Of a stretch of 64,000 nucleotides of DNA, positions 17,501 to 25,877 are shown piece after piece; position 1 is the stretch's first letter, and each line of letters begins with the position of its first letter. This DNA is from an uncultured Sulfitobacter sp. Its GTDB lineage: Bacteria; Pseudomonadota; Alphaproteobacteria; Rhodobacterales; Rhodobacteraceae. The notes beneath the pieces are model-generated. The model saw only the letters and a list, made by a program, of their open reading frames with translations, made no database searches and was not told where the DNA came from. Location: assembly GCA_947501805.1 (NCBI GenBank), contig CANMXJ010000015.1, forward strand, positions 35,730 through 99,729, in the 5' to 3' direction. The position numbers and the translations under genes were made by a program.

Positions 17501-17772
17501 ATGTGAACCACCCGTTCACACTTCGCCTGTCCTCTGGCCGCGAGATTGTGGTGCCTGCGGATCACTCTGCTTCTGATGCGTTGATTGCGGCGGGCATTCC
17601 GGTGGATATCAAATGCTCTGACGGCATATGCGGTGTGTGCAAATGCGGCATGATCACGGGAGAGGTCGAACACCGCGACTTTGTCTTGTCAGCCAAGCAA
17701 CGACAAAACGAGATGATCCTGTGCCAGTCGCGTGCGGCGCAGGTGGACGGCATACTGGAGATTGATCTGTGA
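14578..17772 (+). CDS. Self-sufficient cytoplasmic reductive dehalogenase fused to a flavin/2Fe-2S reductase
   Basis: A 1064-residue multidomain protein. Residues about 50-550 form the corrinoid-binding reductive dehalogenase core. Then come two 4Fe-4S motifs: Cys554, 557, 560, 564 (Cx2Cx2Cx3CP) and Cys590, 603, 606, 610 (Cx12Cx2Cx3CP), both typical of RdhA. From about 755 on there is a phthalate-dioxygenase-reductase-like module with flavin motif RPYSMMG (798-804), NAD(P)H motif GGGIGVTPM (861-869), CGPDAYM (939-945) and a plant-type 2Fe-2S site at Cys1013, 1018, 1021 and 1049. The architecture matches BhbA of Comamonas and NpRdhA of Nitratireductor, which dehalogenate ortho-halogenated phenolics such as 3,5-dibromo-4-hydroxybenzoate under air with NADPH. 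There is no Tat signal, as expected of this cytoplasmic class. The start is the ATG at 14578 with an AGG ribosome site; the frame is open to 13903, but that part runs antisense through the binding-protein gene. A halophenolic acid substrate is inferred from the family. Confidence 0.93.
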   Translation: MKIFSSRSRPLHLGAFPLERLRRLPALPAQLPEVPFPTLSFTRPDDPQSIANAMEPFQAMMDVLRTGKVNPVRAEIPQDCQTRADHLKAFGYYNDASMMGICTLPDTARLPSSRYSSSTQNLARDLRDRQTKTLAAGVDVIMAGLREAAGAPATPLPDHTHALVILTAYPRDPQEGEAGTAWIKNAQAERACLRSTENATVLAEYIRQLGFDARVHSATTSDINLGTCAIAAGLAVWEKGMLQAPWISTRFGLAVVSTDMALATDLPLAPMKQQSLKSLHWQFGTHGGASARTVDPYAKRDFVDGPHPFETLKRVDTPTTYIDAPNVPRVPKRADLFARGQFGDMGQKVQSAMKGGRHIIKSAPSAAQRRLLGALILLQDGAVNTARTDADPAINAANLKAASYFLGTDAAGLSACPDWTWYSHDATGTPVDPPHDQALSMIIDQGFDTMEGSSGDDWIAVSQSMRAYLRFAILGGVIAQHLRNLGYAAKAHTVMDGDVLQPPLLLLAGLGEVSRIGEVILNPFLGPRLKSGVVTTTMPVQHDKPIDFGLQKFCEACNKCARECPSGAITAGPKKMFNGYEIWKSDSQKCATYRITNQGGAMCGRCMKTCPWNLEGLFAEAPFRWAAMHIPKAAPMLAKLDDKVGKGRLNPVKKWWWDIEVKENGGFAVPDTPVNARDLQTGLDLKFEDQTLAVYPAPLAAHPWPYPDPMNREAGIAAHAALITADEHRAKNARGDTDHLHLYDRSGDAPVLDLRISGIERLSDCVTVYTFTHPQGYDLPEWTAGAHLDLVVAPEFLRPYSMMGDPSDQTRYQIAVLREDAGRGGSALLHRVFTQGRRVFVSKPVNHFELVEDAPHTLVMGGGIGVTPMIAFAHRLHALGKPFDLHYSASTRESAAFSDVLAEMPWAQHVHHHISDEGSRADLPKIMSALPRGSHVYTCGPDAYMQSVMDSAIASDIPEDHRHLEYFSTPDAPEYVNHPFTLRLSSGREIVVPADHSASDALIAAGIPVDIKCSDGICGVCKCGMITGEVEHRDFVLSAKQRQNEMILCQSRAAQVDGILEIDL

Positions 17773-18770
17773 AAACCGCACTTGTGACTGGATCTTCCGG
17801 CTTTGTCGGCTACTTCACCTCGCTTGCGTTGCTTGCTGCGGGCTGGCGCGTGGTCGGTATCGACAGCATGTCGGATTATTATGATGTGTCACTCAAAGAC
17901 GCGCGACAGGCAATGCTACTGAAGCACGAACATTTCTGTGTGGTGAATGACAAGATCGAAAGCCCTGGCACGCTGCTGACCCTGTTTGAACAGCACCGCC
18001 CAGACGTGGTGATCCACCTCGCCGCGCAAGCCGGGGTGCGCCATTCCATCGAAATGCCCCGCGCCTATGTGGAGGCAAACCTCATGGGTACCTTCGAGTT
18101 GCTGGAGGCTGCGCGCACCTTCCCACCCAAGCATATGCTGCTCGCCTCAAGTTCCTCCGTGTATGGAGCCAACACCAAGCTGCCTTATGCCGAGACCGAC
18201 AAGGTCGATTCGCAGATGTCCTTTTATGCGGCGACAAAAAAGGCGACCGAGAACCTCGCGCACAGCTATGCGCACCTCTACAATCTGCCCACCACAATGT
18301 ACCGTTTTTTCACGGTGTACGGCCCATGGGGCCGCCCCGATATGGCGCATTTCAAATTCACCCGTGCGATCCTGAATGGCGATCCCATCGACATTTACAA
18401 CCACGGCAAGATGCAGCGTGACTTCACCTATGTGGATGATCTGGTTGCCTCGATCCTTGCGCTGATCGACTGCGTGCCGGACCCTGCGCATCCAGTTGCA
18501 GGCGACAGCATCTCGCCCACCGCCCCGTTTCGCGTCGTAAACATTGGCAACGACAGCCCTGTCAAACTACTGGACTTCATCGCCGCGATCGAGGTCGCCT
18601 GCGGACGCGAGGCCATCAAGACGTTCCACGACATTCAACCGGGTGACGTGCCTGCCACATGGGCGGATGCCACGCTGCTGGACACCCTCACAGGCCAGCG
18701 CCCCGTCACACCAATTGCAACAGGCATCCAGCATTTTGTCGACTGGTACCGCGATTATTATAAGGTGTGA
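17769..18770 (+). CDS. UDP-glucuronate 4-epimerase
   Basis: A 333-residue short-chain dehydrogenase/reductase of the extended type that should interconvert UDP-glucuronate and UDP-galacturonate. The NAD motif is GSSGFVGYF near the N-terminus, and the catalytic Ser-Tyr-Lys is seen in ASSSSVYG and SFYAATKKATE. YRFFTVYGPWGRPDMA is the hallmark of the LpsL/Cap1J group. The start codon is GTG, overlapping the dehalogenase stop by 4 bases (GTGA), so the two are translationally coupled although their functions look unrelated. The supplier of UDP-glucuronate (ugd) is 7 kb upstream. The assignment is strong; the reason for the coupling is unknown. Confidence 0.93.
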   Translation: MKTALVTGSSGFVGYFTSLALLAAGWRVVGIDSMSDYYDVSLKDARQAMLLKHEHFCVVNDKIESPGTLLTLFEQHRPDVVIHLAAQAGVRHSIEMPRAYVEANLMGTFELLEAARTFPPKHMLLASSSSVYGANTKLPYAETDKVDSQMSFYAATKKATENLAHSYAHLYNLPTTMYRFFTVYGPWGRPDMAHFKFTRAILNGDPIDIYNHGKMQRDFTYVDDLVASILALIDCVPDPAHPVAGDSISPTAPFRVVNIGNDSPVKLLDFIAAIEVACGREAIKTFHDIQPGDVPATWADATLLDTLTGQRPVTPIATGIQHFVDWYRDYYKV

Positions 18771-18843
18771 GGGCGCTTTCCCCCTTTTACAAATGGACTG
18801 TACCAGCCTATCCCCCGAGAAACGCAAATCAATGAGGCCCATC

Positions 18844-19533
18844 ATGAGTTTTGACCGCAACATCAAGATCGCCCCTTCCATCCTTGCCGCCGATTTCGCG
18901 AACTTCGGCGCGGAATGTGCCGCCGTTGAAGCTCAAGGTGCGGATTGGGTGCATGTGGATGTGATGGACGGCCATTTTGTCCCGAACATCAGCTTTGGCC
19001 CGACAACCTGTGCCGCAATCCGCCCCCATATCAAAGGCGTGATGGACGTACATTTGATGATCTCTCCCGTTGATCCCTATATCGACGCTTTCGCTGAGGC
19101 TGGTGCGGATTTCATCACCGCCCATGTCGAAGCGGGACCGCATATTCACCGTACCTTACAGGCGATCCGCGGCGCGGGTGCCAAAGCGGGTGTTGCGCTC
19201 AATCCCGGCACACCTGCTGAAAGCGTTGCGCATTTACTGGATTTGACTGATCTCATCTGCGTGATGACCGTCAACCCCGGCTTTGGCGGGCAGAAGTTTA
19301 TCGACATGTCCGACAAAGTCAAAACCTTGCGTGCGATGATCGGCGACCGTCCCATCCACATCGAGATCGACGGTGGTGTGGACCAGAAAACCGCGCCAAT
19401 CGTTGCTCAGGCAGGTGCGGATGTGCTGGTCGCAGGATCAGCCGTGTTCAAAGGTGGTTCTGTCAGTGACCCTGCCCCGTACGGCGCAAACATCAAAGCG
19501 ATCCGCGCGGCGGCAGAAGGCGTTTACGTCTAA
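18844..19533 (+). CDS. rpe: Ribulose-phosphate 3-epimerase
   Basis: A 229-residue TIM-barrel enzyme of the pentose phosphate and Calvin pathways that interconverts ribulose 5-phosphate and xylulose 5-phosphate. It shows the IAPSILAADF start, the metal-binding HVDVMDGHFVPN and DVHLMI segments, the phosphate loop MTVNPGFGGQKF and the second aspartate region IEIDGG. I chose the ATG at 18844, which has GAGG 6 bases upstream; the in-frame ATG at 18832 lies before that ribosome site. The gene is 73 bases after the epimerase gene and convergent with the acyl-CoA ligase, with only 3 bases between the stops. Confidence 0.96.
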   Translation: MSFDRNIKIAPSILAADFANFGAECAAVEAQGADWVHVDVMDGHFVPNISFGPTTCAAIRPHIKGVMDVHLMISPVDPYIDAFAEAGADFITAHVEAGPHIHRTLQAIRGAGAKAGVALNPGTPAESVAHLLDLTDLICVMTVNPGFGGQKFIDMSDKVKTLRAMIGDRPIHIEIDGGVDQKTAPIVAQAGADVLVAGSAVFKGGSVSDPAPYGANIKAIRAAAEGVYV

Positions 19534-19536
19534 GTC

Positions 19537-21030
19537 TCAGTCCAGTTGATCCGCAAAAGTAGCCAGCAGCTTGTGCTTTAGAATCTTGCCTGTTGGTGCG
19601 GCAGGCAGGCTAGTTGCCGCAACAATCTGGCTGGGCCGTTTGTAGCCCGCCAGACGTTCACCTACAAAGCGGCGCAACGCGTCACTGTCTATCTCGTCGC
19701 CTTCGGCAATTTGCACAAAGGCGAGCACCTGTTCATCGCCATCCTTTACCCGCCCGACCACAGCAGACTGGATCACTTGCGGATGATCATTCAACGCAGC
19801 TTCGACCTCGGGCGGGTAGACGTTGAACCCGCCGTGAATGATTAGCTCTTTGGAGCGACCCAGAATGTGCAGATGACCGTGCTCGTCAATCTTGCCCAGA
19901 TCGCCGGTGTGCAACCATCCTTCTGCATCAAGCGCCTTTTCGGTCTCGATCGGATTGAGGTAATAGCCTTTCATCACATTTGGTCCGCGCACCAGCACCT
20001 CGCCAACGCCTGCACCGTCACCGCCAACAGCCTGATCATCAATACGAATTTCAGTTCCCGGCGTCTTGGGGCCAACGGAAATATCTGACGATCCCAGCGG
20101 GCTGCTGGTCGCTGTTGCGCCCGCAGAGGTTTCCGTCATGCCAAAGCCGTTTTGCAGCGGCAGGCCATAAAACGCTTCGGCCTTGCGCTTCCATGCCGGA
20201 TCAAGCGGCGCGCCACCTGAGGACACATAGCGCAAACTGGGCGAGCCAAGTTGCGTCAGCCCCTGTTCTTTGGTGTATTGCATGACCAACGCGTGCATTT
20301 GCGGTACCGCAGGCAAAATTGTGACGCCATTCATCACCGCATCGTAAAGTGCTGCTGCCGAAAACCGCGACTCCAGCTGCACTGAAACACCCGCATAACA
20401 GGCCGCCGTGACGACCGAGACCAGACCAAAAACATGGGTCAGTGGCAGTACCCCATAGATCACATCACCCGGCCCCATCTTGCGCAGGTTGGCGGATGCA
20501 AGGCCGCCAAACCGCATATTGCCATGGGTTAGCATCACGCCTTTGGGATCACCTGTTGTTCCGGTGGTGTAAAGCAAAACAGCAACATCGCGCAGATCCA
20601 CATCTGGATTTGCAGTGAGGGTCGCCATGTGAATCTTGCCAAAAGCGCCTGTGGTTTCGACAGCCCCCATCCGTTCTGCATGCGCTACAGCATCTTTGGA
20701 AACGGCGGTGGTCATCAGCACAGCAGCAGGGGTTGCATGCGCAAGAATGCGCTGGACTTCACTCTCCGTTTGACGGGCATTCACCGGAATCGCCACCGCA
20801 CCCATCTTCCAGCACGCAAACAATGCTGCCACGGCCGAGGCGCAATTCTCTGACAGGACCAACACACGGTCGTTGGCCTGTACCCCTGCACTGCGCAACT
20901 GATCCGCCAGAGCCTCACTTGCGCTATCAAGATCCGCAAAAGTCCATGTTGTACCAATGCTGTCGCTCAAGGCGATTGCCTGTGGCCGCGTATTGACCTG
21001 ATCGGCCAGAAACGTTTCTACGCGTGCCAT
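19537..21030 (-). CDS. Acyl-CoA ligase, PimA-like, last gene of a dicarboxylate degradation operon
   Basis: A 497-residue AMP-forming ligase. The phosphate-binding motif YTTGTTGDPKGVMLTHGN, the HTGDLGKID hinge region and the C-terminal GRSKELIIHGGFNVYPPEVE are all present, with a final PTGKILK lysine. It activates a carboxylic acid as its CoA thioester in the cytoplasm. In Rhodopseudomonas palustris the equivalent gene (pimA) belongs to the pimFABCDE operon and activates pimelate and other odd-chain dicarboxylates. The ATG at 21030 has a GGAGCG ribosome site; the longer open frame to 21330 runs through the upstream enoyl-CoA hydratase gene. It lies 40 bases after that gene. Chain-length specificity cannot be read from the sequence. 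Confidence 0.87.
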   Translation of the reverse strand: MARVETFLADQVNTRPQAIALSDSIGTTWTFADLDSASEALADQLRSAGVQANDRVLVLSENCASAVAALFACWKMGAVAIPVNARQTESEVQRILAHATPAAVLMTTAVSKDAVAHAERMGAVETTGAFGKIHMATLTANPDVDLRDVAVLLYTTGTTGDPKGVMLTHGNMRFGGLASANLRKMGPGDVIYGVLPLTHVFGLVSVVTAACYAGVSVQLESRFSAAALYDAVMNGVTILPAVPQMHALVMQYTKEQGLTQLGSPSLRYVSSGGAPLDPAWKRKAEAFYGLPLQNGFGMTETSAGATATSSPLGSSDISVGPKTPGTEIRIDDQAVGGDGAGVGEVLVRGPNVMKGYYLNPIETEKALDAEGWLHTGDLGKIDEHGHLHILGRSKELIIHGGFNVYPPEVEAALNDHPQVIQSAVVGRVKDGDEQVLAFVQIAEGDEIDSDALRRFVGERLAGYKRPSQIVAATSLPAAPTGKILKHKLLATFADQLD

Positions 21031-21070
21031 TTTTTGTCGCTCCTCAAAGAGTTTCGTGTGCTCACACCAT

Positions 21071-21841
21071 CTATGAATAGACTGCGGGCCGCTTTTCCAG
21101 GAATGCCGAGATGCCTTCTGCCGCTTCATCTGCGCCAGCCGCAGCCGCCATTGCGTTGCGTTCCGCATCCAATTGCTCGGTTTCCAGCGTTTCATAAGCG
21201 CTTGAGACCAAACCGCGAATGACGCCTTGTGCGCTGCGCGGGCCTGCCGCAAGAGCATCCGCAAGAACCGTTGCCTCTTCCATCGCTTTGCCCGGTGCAC
21301 ACAGGCGGTTGATTGCACCCAAGTCAGCAAAACGGGACGCCATCACAGGACGCCCCATCAGGCACATTTCCATCGCCAGAGGACGCGGGATCAGGCGTGC
21401 CATAGCTGAGGTCAATCCACCATCGGGCACCAAGCCTGCTTTGACGTAAGCGGCTGTGAACTTGGCATCTTTCGCCGCAATAATTAGATCACACGCGAGT
21501 GCGAGGCTCAGCCCTGCCCCCGCTGCACCACCTTCGACGGCGGCGATCACAGGTACCGGACAGGCACGGATGCCACGGACCAGATCGTGCAGTTCGTCAA
21601 CCTTCTCGCGGCGCTCCGGTTCTGAAATCTTACGCCGCTCGATCAGGACATTAAGATTACCGCCCGCACAAAAGAAATCACCCTCGGAGGTGAGGATTAA
21701 AGCGCGGATGCGTGGTTCATGTGCTTGCCTCAAGGCAGTGTTGATGCAGTCATACAATTCTGGCGACAGCGCCCCGCGTTTGTCGGTGTTGCCGTTCCAG
21801 ACGATCAGGCGGTCGCCCGCGTCCTCAATCCGTGCGCTCAT
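21071..21841 (-). CDS. Enoyl-CoA hydratase/isomerase, PimE-like
   Basis: A 256-residue crotonase-fold protein that hydrates or isomerises an enoyl-CoA in beta-oxidation. The first oxyanion-hole segment is FFCAGGNL, the second AVEGGAAGAGLSLALACDL. The first catalytic glutamate is replaced within the GGAAGAG loop and the second acidic position reads VPDGG (Asp for Glu), so it may be an isomerase rather than a hydratase. Its start overlaps the thioesterase stop by 4 bases. In the pim operon of R. palustris pimE holds this place. Precise reaction uncertain. Confidence 0.82.
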   Translation of the reverse strand: MSARIEDAGDRLIVWNGNTDKRGALSPELYDCINTALRQAHEPRIRALILTSEGDFFCAGGNLNVLIERRKISEPERREKVDELHDLVRGIRACPVPVIAAVEGGAAGAGLSLALACDLIIAAKDAKFTAAYVKAGLVPDGGLTSAMARLIPRPLAMEMCLMGRPVMASRFADLGAINRLCAPGKAMEEATVLADALAAGPRSAQGVIRGLVSSAYETLETEQLDAERNAMAAAAGADEAAEGISAFLEKRPAVYS

Positions 21842-22266
21842 TTCAATTTCTCCTGTGGCACCCGTTTAAACACTCCGGTCGAGGTTGCGATCACGGTGCC
21901 GTCTTCGTGTTTCAGCTCACCATTGATGTACAGCAAACTGCGCCCGCCCCCTGTCACTGTGCCGGTGGCTTTCACCCAACCGGGCCGCCCCGGCGCAATA
22001 AACTGCGTGGTCATGGAAATGGTCAGGAACGGCGCGGTGCCGGAGGGATCAACGGTCAGCGATCCGGCAGTGCCGCAGGCGTTATCAAGCAAACAGGCGG
22101 CTATTCCGCCATGCAGGACGTTGTGCCGGTTTGTGTGCTGCGGGCTAACATTCAACCAGCAATGCGAGAACGGCGGATCGGACACATCAACGATGTATCC
22201 GATCAGGGTTTGCGTGCCGGTTTCGTCACGGATCAGATAAGCTTCATCAGGCAGCGGAGAGGTCAA
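21838..22266 (-). CDS. PaaI-family hotdog-fold acyl-CoA thioesterase
   Basis: A 142-residue single hotdog-domain protein. The conserved HNVLHGGIAACLLDNACG stretch is the PaaI-type active site: the HGG loop and the following acidic residue activate water for thioester hydrolysis. Such enzymes release CoA from stalled intermediates of aromatic or dicarboxylate breakdown. The gene overlaps pimD-like by 20 bases at its start and the hydratase by 4 bases at its end, so it is an integral part of the operon. A thioesterase is not among the pimFABCDE genes of R. palustris, so it is an addition here. Confidence 0.85.
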   Translation of the reverse strand: MTSPLPDEAYLIRDETGTQTLIGYIVDVSDPPFSHCWLNVSPQHTNRHNVLHGGIAACLLDNACGTAGSLTVDPSGTAPFLTISMTTQFIAPGRPGWVKATGTVTGGGRSLLYINGELKHEDGTVIATSTGVFKRVPQEKLK

Positions 22267-23380
22267 TGAAGCGCTCCAAGTGATAGTCTGTGTCGCCGAA
22301 CCGGTGGTCGCCCATTACAATACGCTTAGCGATATGGGCCAGTTCGTATTCTTGCGTCATGGCGATGCCGCCGTGCATCTGGATGCTATCCTCGGCCACC
22401 AGTCGGCCTGCGCGGCCCATCAGGTTCTTGGTTGCCGAAACATTGGCCTCGCGCGTGTTGCGATCCGCTTCCAGATGACCCGCAGCGTTGATCACCGCCG
22501 AGCGGGCCTGCTCCATCTCGATCAGCAAATCAGACATGCGGTGGGCCAGTGCCTGAAAGGTGCCAATGGGTCGGCCGAACTGCTTACGGGTCATCAGGTA
22601 GTCTTTGGTCAGCGTGGTTGCCGTTTCCATGGCCCCCAAAGTTTCCGCGCATTGCGCAATGGAAGCCGCCGCAATACGTGCTTCGATCGCCGCAAATGCT
22701 TCGCCTGCTTTACCCAAACGGGCGGTGGCGGGGATCGTCACGTCATCCAACATGACTTCGGCGGCGCGGCCACCGGCCAACAATGCATAGCCCTGAATGG
22801 TGATGCCTTTGGTACCGGAAGGCACAAGGAACAGTGAAATGCCCGTGTCATCGCCCGGCTGTCCACTTTCACGCGCAGAGATAACGAGGTGATCCGCCGC
22901 TTCGGCATTGATTACAACCGCTTTGTGGCCGTTCAGCACGATATTGTCGCCGTCCGCTTTGGCCGTGGCTTGCACGCGGTTCAGATCATAACGGCTGGTT
23001 GGTTCACCATGGGCAAAGGCCATCTGGCAGGTGCCGCCAATGATCTCTTCGACCAGCGATTGCTGGCTCTCATCGCCGAGATCAGCGACAAGACCACCCG
23101 CGAGGACCGCCGTGTCGAGGAAAGGTTCGACAACACCGGCGCGGCCCAGTTCTTCAAACACCACGGCAAGGTCAAAGCCTTTGCCGCCAAAGCCGCCCTG
23201 CTCTTCGGTAAAGAGCGCCCCGATGACGCCAAGTTCGGCCAGTTGTGCCCAGATGTCGGCGGAAATGCCTGTATCACTGTCGATGATCGCATTCCGCGTA
23301 GCCGTATCATAGCGTTCGCGCAGGAACCGGCGCAGTGAATCCTGCAGCATCTGCCGCTCTTCTGTCAGCTCAAAATTCAT
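22247..23380 (-). CDS. Acyl-CoA dehydrogenase, PimD-like (small subunit)
   Basis: A 377-residue FAD-dependent acyl-CoA dehydrogenase. Normal domain order is visible: helical N-terminus (MNFELTEERQMLQDSLRRFL), mid beta domain and C-terminal helices with RKQFGRPIGTFQALAHRM and the MHGGIAMTQEYELAH segment. At the FAD/substrate loop where active members usually have a Y/W-T-E-P sequence, this one reads FAHGEPTSRYD, so it is a divergent member, in keeping with PimD, which pairs with PimC. The stop of pimC is 3 bases upstream. Activity as a heteromer with the neighbour is inferred. Confidence 0.85.
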   Translation of the reverse strand: MNFELTEERQMLQDSLRRFLRERYDTATRNAIIDSDTGISADIWAQLAELGVIGALFTEEQGGFGGKGFDLAVVFEELGRAGVVEPFLDTAVLAGGLVADLGDESQQSLVEEIIGGTCQMAFAHGEPTSRYDLNRVQATAKADGDNIVLNGHKAVVINAEAADHLVISARESGQPGDDTGISLFLVPSGTKGITIQGYALLAGGRAAEVMLDDVTIPATARLGKAGEAFAAIEARIAAASIAQCAETLGAMETATTLTKDYLMTRKQFGRPIGTFQALAHRMSDLLIEMEQARSAVINAAGHLEADRNTREANVSATKNLMGRAGRLVAEDSIQMHGGIAMTQEYELAHIAKRIVMGDHRFGDTDYHLERFIDLSAA

Positions 23381-23383
23381 AGC

Positions 23384-24589
23384 TCAGCCTCCCATGCTGA
23401 CTTTGGCAATGATGCCGCGTTGGATTTCATTCGAGCCGCCAAAGATCGACAGTTTGCGATTGTTGAAATACTGCGCTGCAACCGGTCCGGCACCCAATGG
23501 ATCAGGCAAACCGGCGTTGGACCCTTCAACCGCTTCGGACGCGAAGGGCATTGCATAGGCACCCACAGCACGCCGCGCCAGATCATTGATGGCCTGACGG
23601 ATAATCGTGCCTTTCACCTTGAGCATCGACGCCTCAATGCCCGGCGTGCCGCCACCTGCCGCTTTGGAAATGATGCGCAGATTGGTGGTCGCCATTGCTT
23701 TGAGGTCAATTTCGACCTGCGCTACACGGGCTGCAAAATGCGGGTTCTGAATCAACGGTTTGCCGTTTGACATCTCTGATTTCGCCAACCGTTTGACGGT
23801 GGCCAATCCAGCCTTGGAAACACCAACGCCTGCGATATTCGTGCGTTCATGGGTCAGCAGATATTTCGCATAGGTCCAGCCTTTGTTCTCTTCACCCACA
23901 AGGTTTTCGACCGGCACTTCAACATCCGTGAACCAGACCTCGTTCACCTCGGGGGAACCATCCAGCAGGATGATTGGCCGTACTTCAATGCCCGGTGTGT
24001 CCATGTCGATGAGAAGGAACGAGATACCTTCTTGCTGTTTGGCGTCCTTGTCCGTGCGCACAAGACAGAAAATCATGTTGGCGTGCTGGCCCAGTGTGGT
24101 CCATGTCTTCTGGCCATTCACGATGTAATGCGTGCCCGCTTCGTTCTTGACCGCACTGGTTTTTAATGACGCCAGATCAGAACCGGCACCCGGTTCGGAA
24201 TAACCCTGACACCACCAATCGTCCCCGTTCAACATGCGCGGTAACCAGTAGTCATTCTGCTCTTGTGAGCCGAATTTATGCAAGACGGGGGCCAGCATGG
24301 AAAAGCCAAACGGCACTATGCGCGGCGCATTGGCGGCACCGGCTTCTTCTTCAAAGATGTGCTTTTGCACTGCGTTCCACTCGGCACCGCCGTATTTCTT
24401 GGGCCAGTTCGGAACCAGCCAGCCTTGATCATTCAGGATCGCGTGCCAGCGTTCCATGTCAGCCTTGGTCAGGCCCTCCCCGTCACTGCCAGACACTTTG
24501 TCTTGCAAGTCCTTGGGTAATTTTTCCGCTAGAAAACTGCGGACTTCGTCACGAAACGCCTTTTCTTCGGCTGTATAGCTCAGGTCCAT
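23384..24589 (-). CDS. Acyl-CoA dehydrogenase, PimC-like (large subunit)
   Basis: A 401-residue FAD-dependent acyl-CoA dehydrogenase that introduces the 2,3 double bond into the acyl-CoA. The FAD/substrate loop is QGYSEPGAGSDLASLKT, and the C-terminal IFGGSNEIQRGIIAK is the typical flavin-contacting end. NGQKTWTTLGQHA and VPNWPKKYGG place it in the group that includes pimeloyl-CoA dehydrogenase large subunit. It is followed after 3 bases by its probable partner. A 115-base gap separates it from the thiolase gene, the largest gap within this operon. Confidence 0.88.
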   Translation of the reverse strand: MDLSYTAEEKAFRDEVRSFLAEKLPKDLQDKVSGSDGEGLTKADMERWHAILNDQGWLVPNWPKKYGGAEWNAVQKHIFEEEAGAANAPRIVPFGFSMLAPVLHKFGSQEQNDYWLPRMLNGDDWWCQGYSEPGAGSDLASLKTSAVKNEAGTHYIVNGQKTWTTLGQHANMIFCLVRTDKDAKQQEGISFLLIDMDTPGIEVRPIILLDGSPEVNEVWFTDVEVPVENLVGEENKGWTYAKYLLTHERTNIAGVGVSKAGLATVKRLAKSEMSNGKPLIQNPHFAARVAQVEIDLKAMATTNLRIISKAAGGGTPGIEASMLKVKGTIIRQAINDLARRAVGAYAMPFASEAVEGSNAGLPDPLGAGPVAAQYFNNRKLSIFGGSNEIQRGIIAKVSMGG

Positions 24590-24704
24590 AGATCAATCCT
24601 TAGAATATGCCTGTTTCAGGGCCGGTTCATTCACAAGGCGCCATTTAGTTTGATTGGTCGAACGCGCCTTGTGTTTCCAGTTTCCGGATGCTCCCGAAAC
24701 GGCT

Positions 24705-25877
24705 TTAGTAGATTTCGAACAAACCGGCAGCACCCATGCCGCCGCCGATACACATTGTCACGACACCCAACTTAGCGCCGCGCCGCTTGCCTTCCAGCAG
24801 CAGATGACCGGTGCATCGCGCGCCTGTCATGCCAAACGGATGCCCGATCGCAATGGATCCGCCGTTGACGTTGTACTTCTCGGGATCGATGCCCAGCGTA
24901 TCGCGGGAGTAGAGGCACTGAGAGGCAAACGCTTCGTTCAGCTCCCAAATGTCGATGTCGTCGATTTTCAAACCGTGACGCTCCAGTAGACGTGGCACCG
25001 CGTAGATCGGGCCGATGCCCATCTCGTCCGGCTCGCACCCGGCGACTGCAAAACCTTTGAAGGCACCCAGCGGGTTCAGTCCCTGTTTTTCAGCGTCCTT
25101 GCTGTCCATCAGGACAAGCGCGGCTGCACCGTCCGAAAGCTGGCTCGCGTTTCCCGCCGTCACAAAACCGCCCTCGCGGACAGGCTGTAATCCGGCCAGA
25201 CCTTCAAGCGTGGTGCCGGGGCGATTGCACTCGTCCTTGTCGACCGTGACTTCGTGATGGGTAATCTCACCGGTCTCTTTGTTCTGCATGCCCATGGTCG
25301 TTTTCATCGGCACGATCTCGTCTGCAAACTTGCCGGCCTGCTGTGCCTCGTGAATCAAACGCTGGCTGCGCAGACCAAATTCGTCCTGATATTCACGGCT
25401 AAGGCCATAACGTTCAGCAACAATATCGGCTGTTTCAATCATGGTCATATAGACAGCTGGCTTGTTTTCCAGAAGCCACGCGTCTTTCACCGGTTTGACA
25501 TGGGGCTGCACCATCGAGATGCTTTCAACTCCGCCTGCGACCATCGGACCGGCACCTTCTTGGGTAATCGCGTTGGCCGCCATGGCGATGGACTGCAAAC
25601 CGGAAGAGCAGAAACGGTTCACCGTCACGCCTGCAACGCTCACCGGCAGACCTGCGCGCAGCGCCGCTTGTCGCGCGATGTTGCCGCCTGTTGCACCTTC
25701 GGGTGTGGCGCAGCCCATGACGACATCTTCGATCTGGGACGGGTCCAGTCCGGCGCGTTCCACTGCATGTTTGACCACATGGCCACCCATAGCTGCGCCA
25801 TGGGTCATATTGAATGACCCCCGGAATGATTTTGCAAGGCCCGTGCGGGCAGTGGAGACAATAACAGCTTGGTTCAT
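24705..25877 (-). CDS. Acetyl-CoA acyltransferase (thiolase), PimB-like
   Basis: A 390-residue thiolase that cleaves 3-oxoacyl-CoA with CoA to acetyl-CoA and a shortened acyl-CoA. The acylated nucleophile is Cys90 (NRFCSSGLQ). The base histidine is in [14 protein letters not shown], and the second cysteine in [15 protein letters not shown]. The gene overlaps the end of the multifunctional hydratase/dehydrogenase by 4 bases, as in fad-type complexes. The family also includes acetoacetyl-CoA thiolases; the operon indicates a degradative 3-ketoacyl-CoA thiolase working on dicarboxyl-CoA. Confidence 0.92.
   Translation of the reverse strand: MNQAVIVSTARTGLAKSFRGSFNMTHGAAMGGHVVKHAVERAGLDPSQIEDVVMGCATPEGATGGNIARQAALRAGLPVSVAGVTVNRFCSSGLQSIAMAANAITQEGAGPMVAGGVESISMVQPHVKPVKDAWLLENKPAVYMTMIETADIVAERYGLSREYQDEFGLRSQRLIHEAQQAGKFADEIVPMKTTMGMQNKETGEITHHEVTVDKDECNRPGTTLEGLAGLQPVREGGFVTAGNASQLSDGAAALVLMDSKDAEKQGLNPLGAFKGFAVAGCEPDEMGIGPIYAVPRLLERHGLKIDDIDIWELNEAFASQCLYSRDTLGIDPEKYNVNGGSIAIGHPFGMTGARCTGHLLLEGKRRGAKLGVVTMCIGGGMGAAGLFEIY

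Noticed and set aside
21031..21330. 100-codon N-terminal extension of the acyl-CoA ligase frame
   Set aside because: It overlaps the enoyl-CoA hydratase in another frame; ligase homology and a ribosome site begin at 21030.
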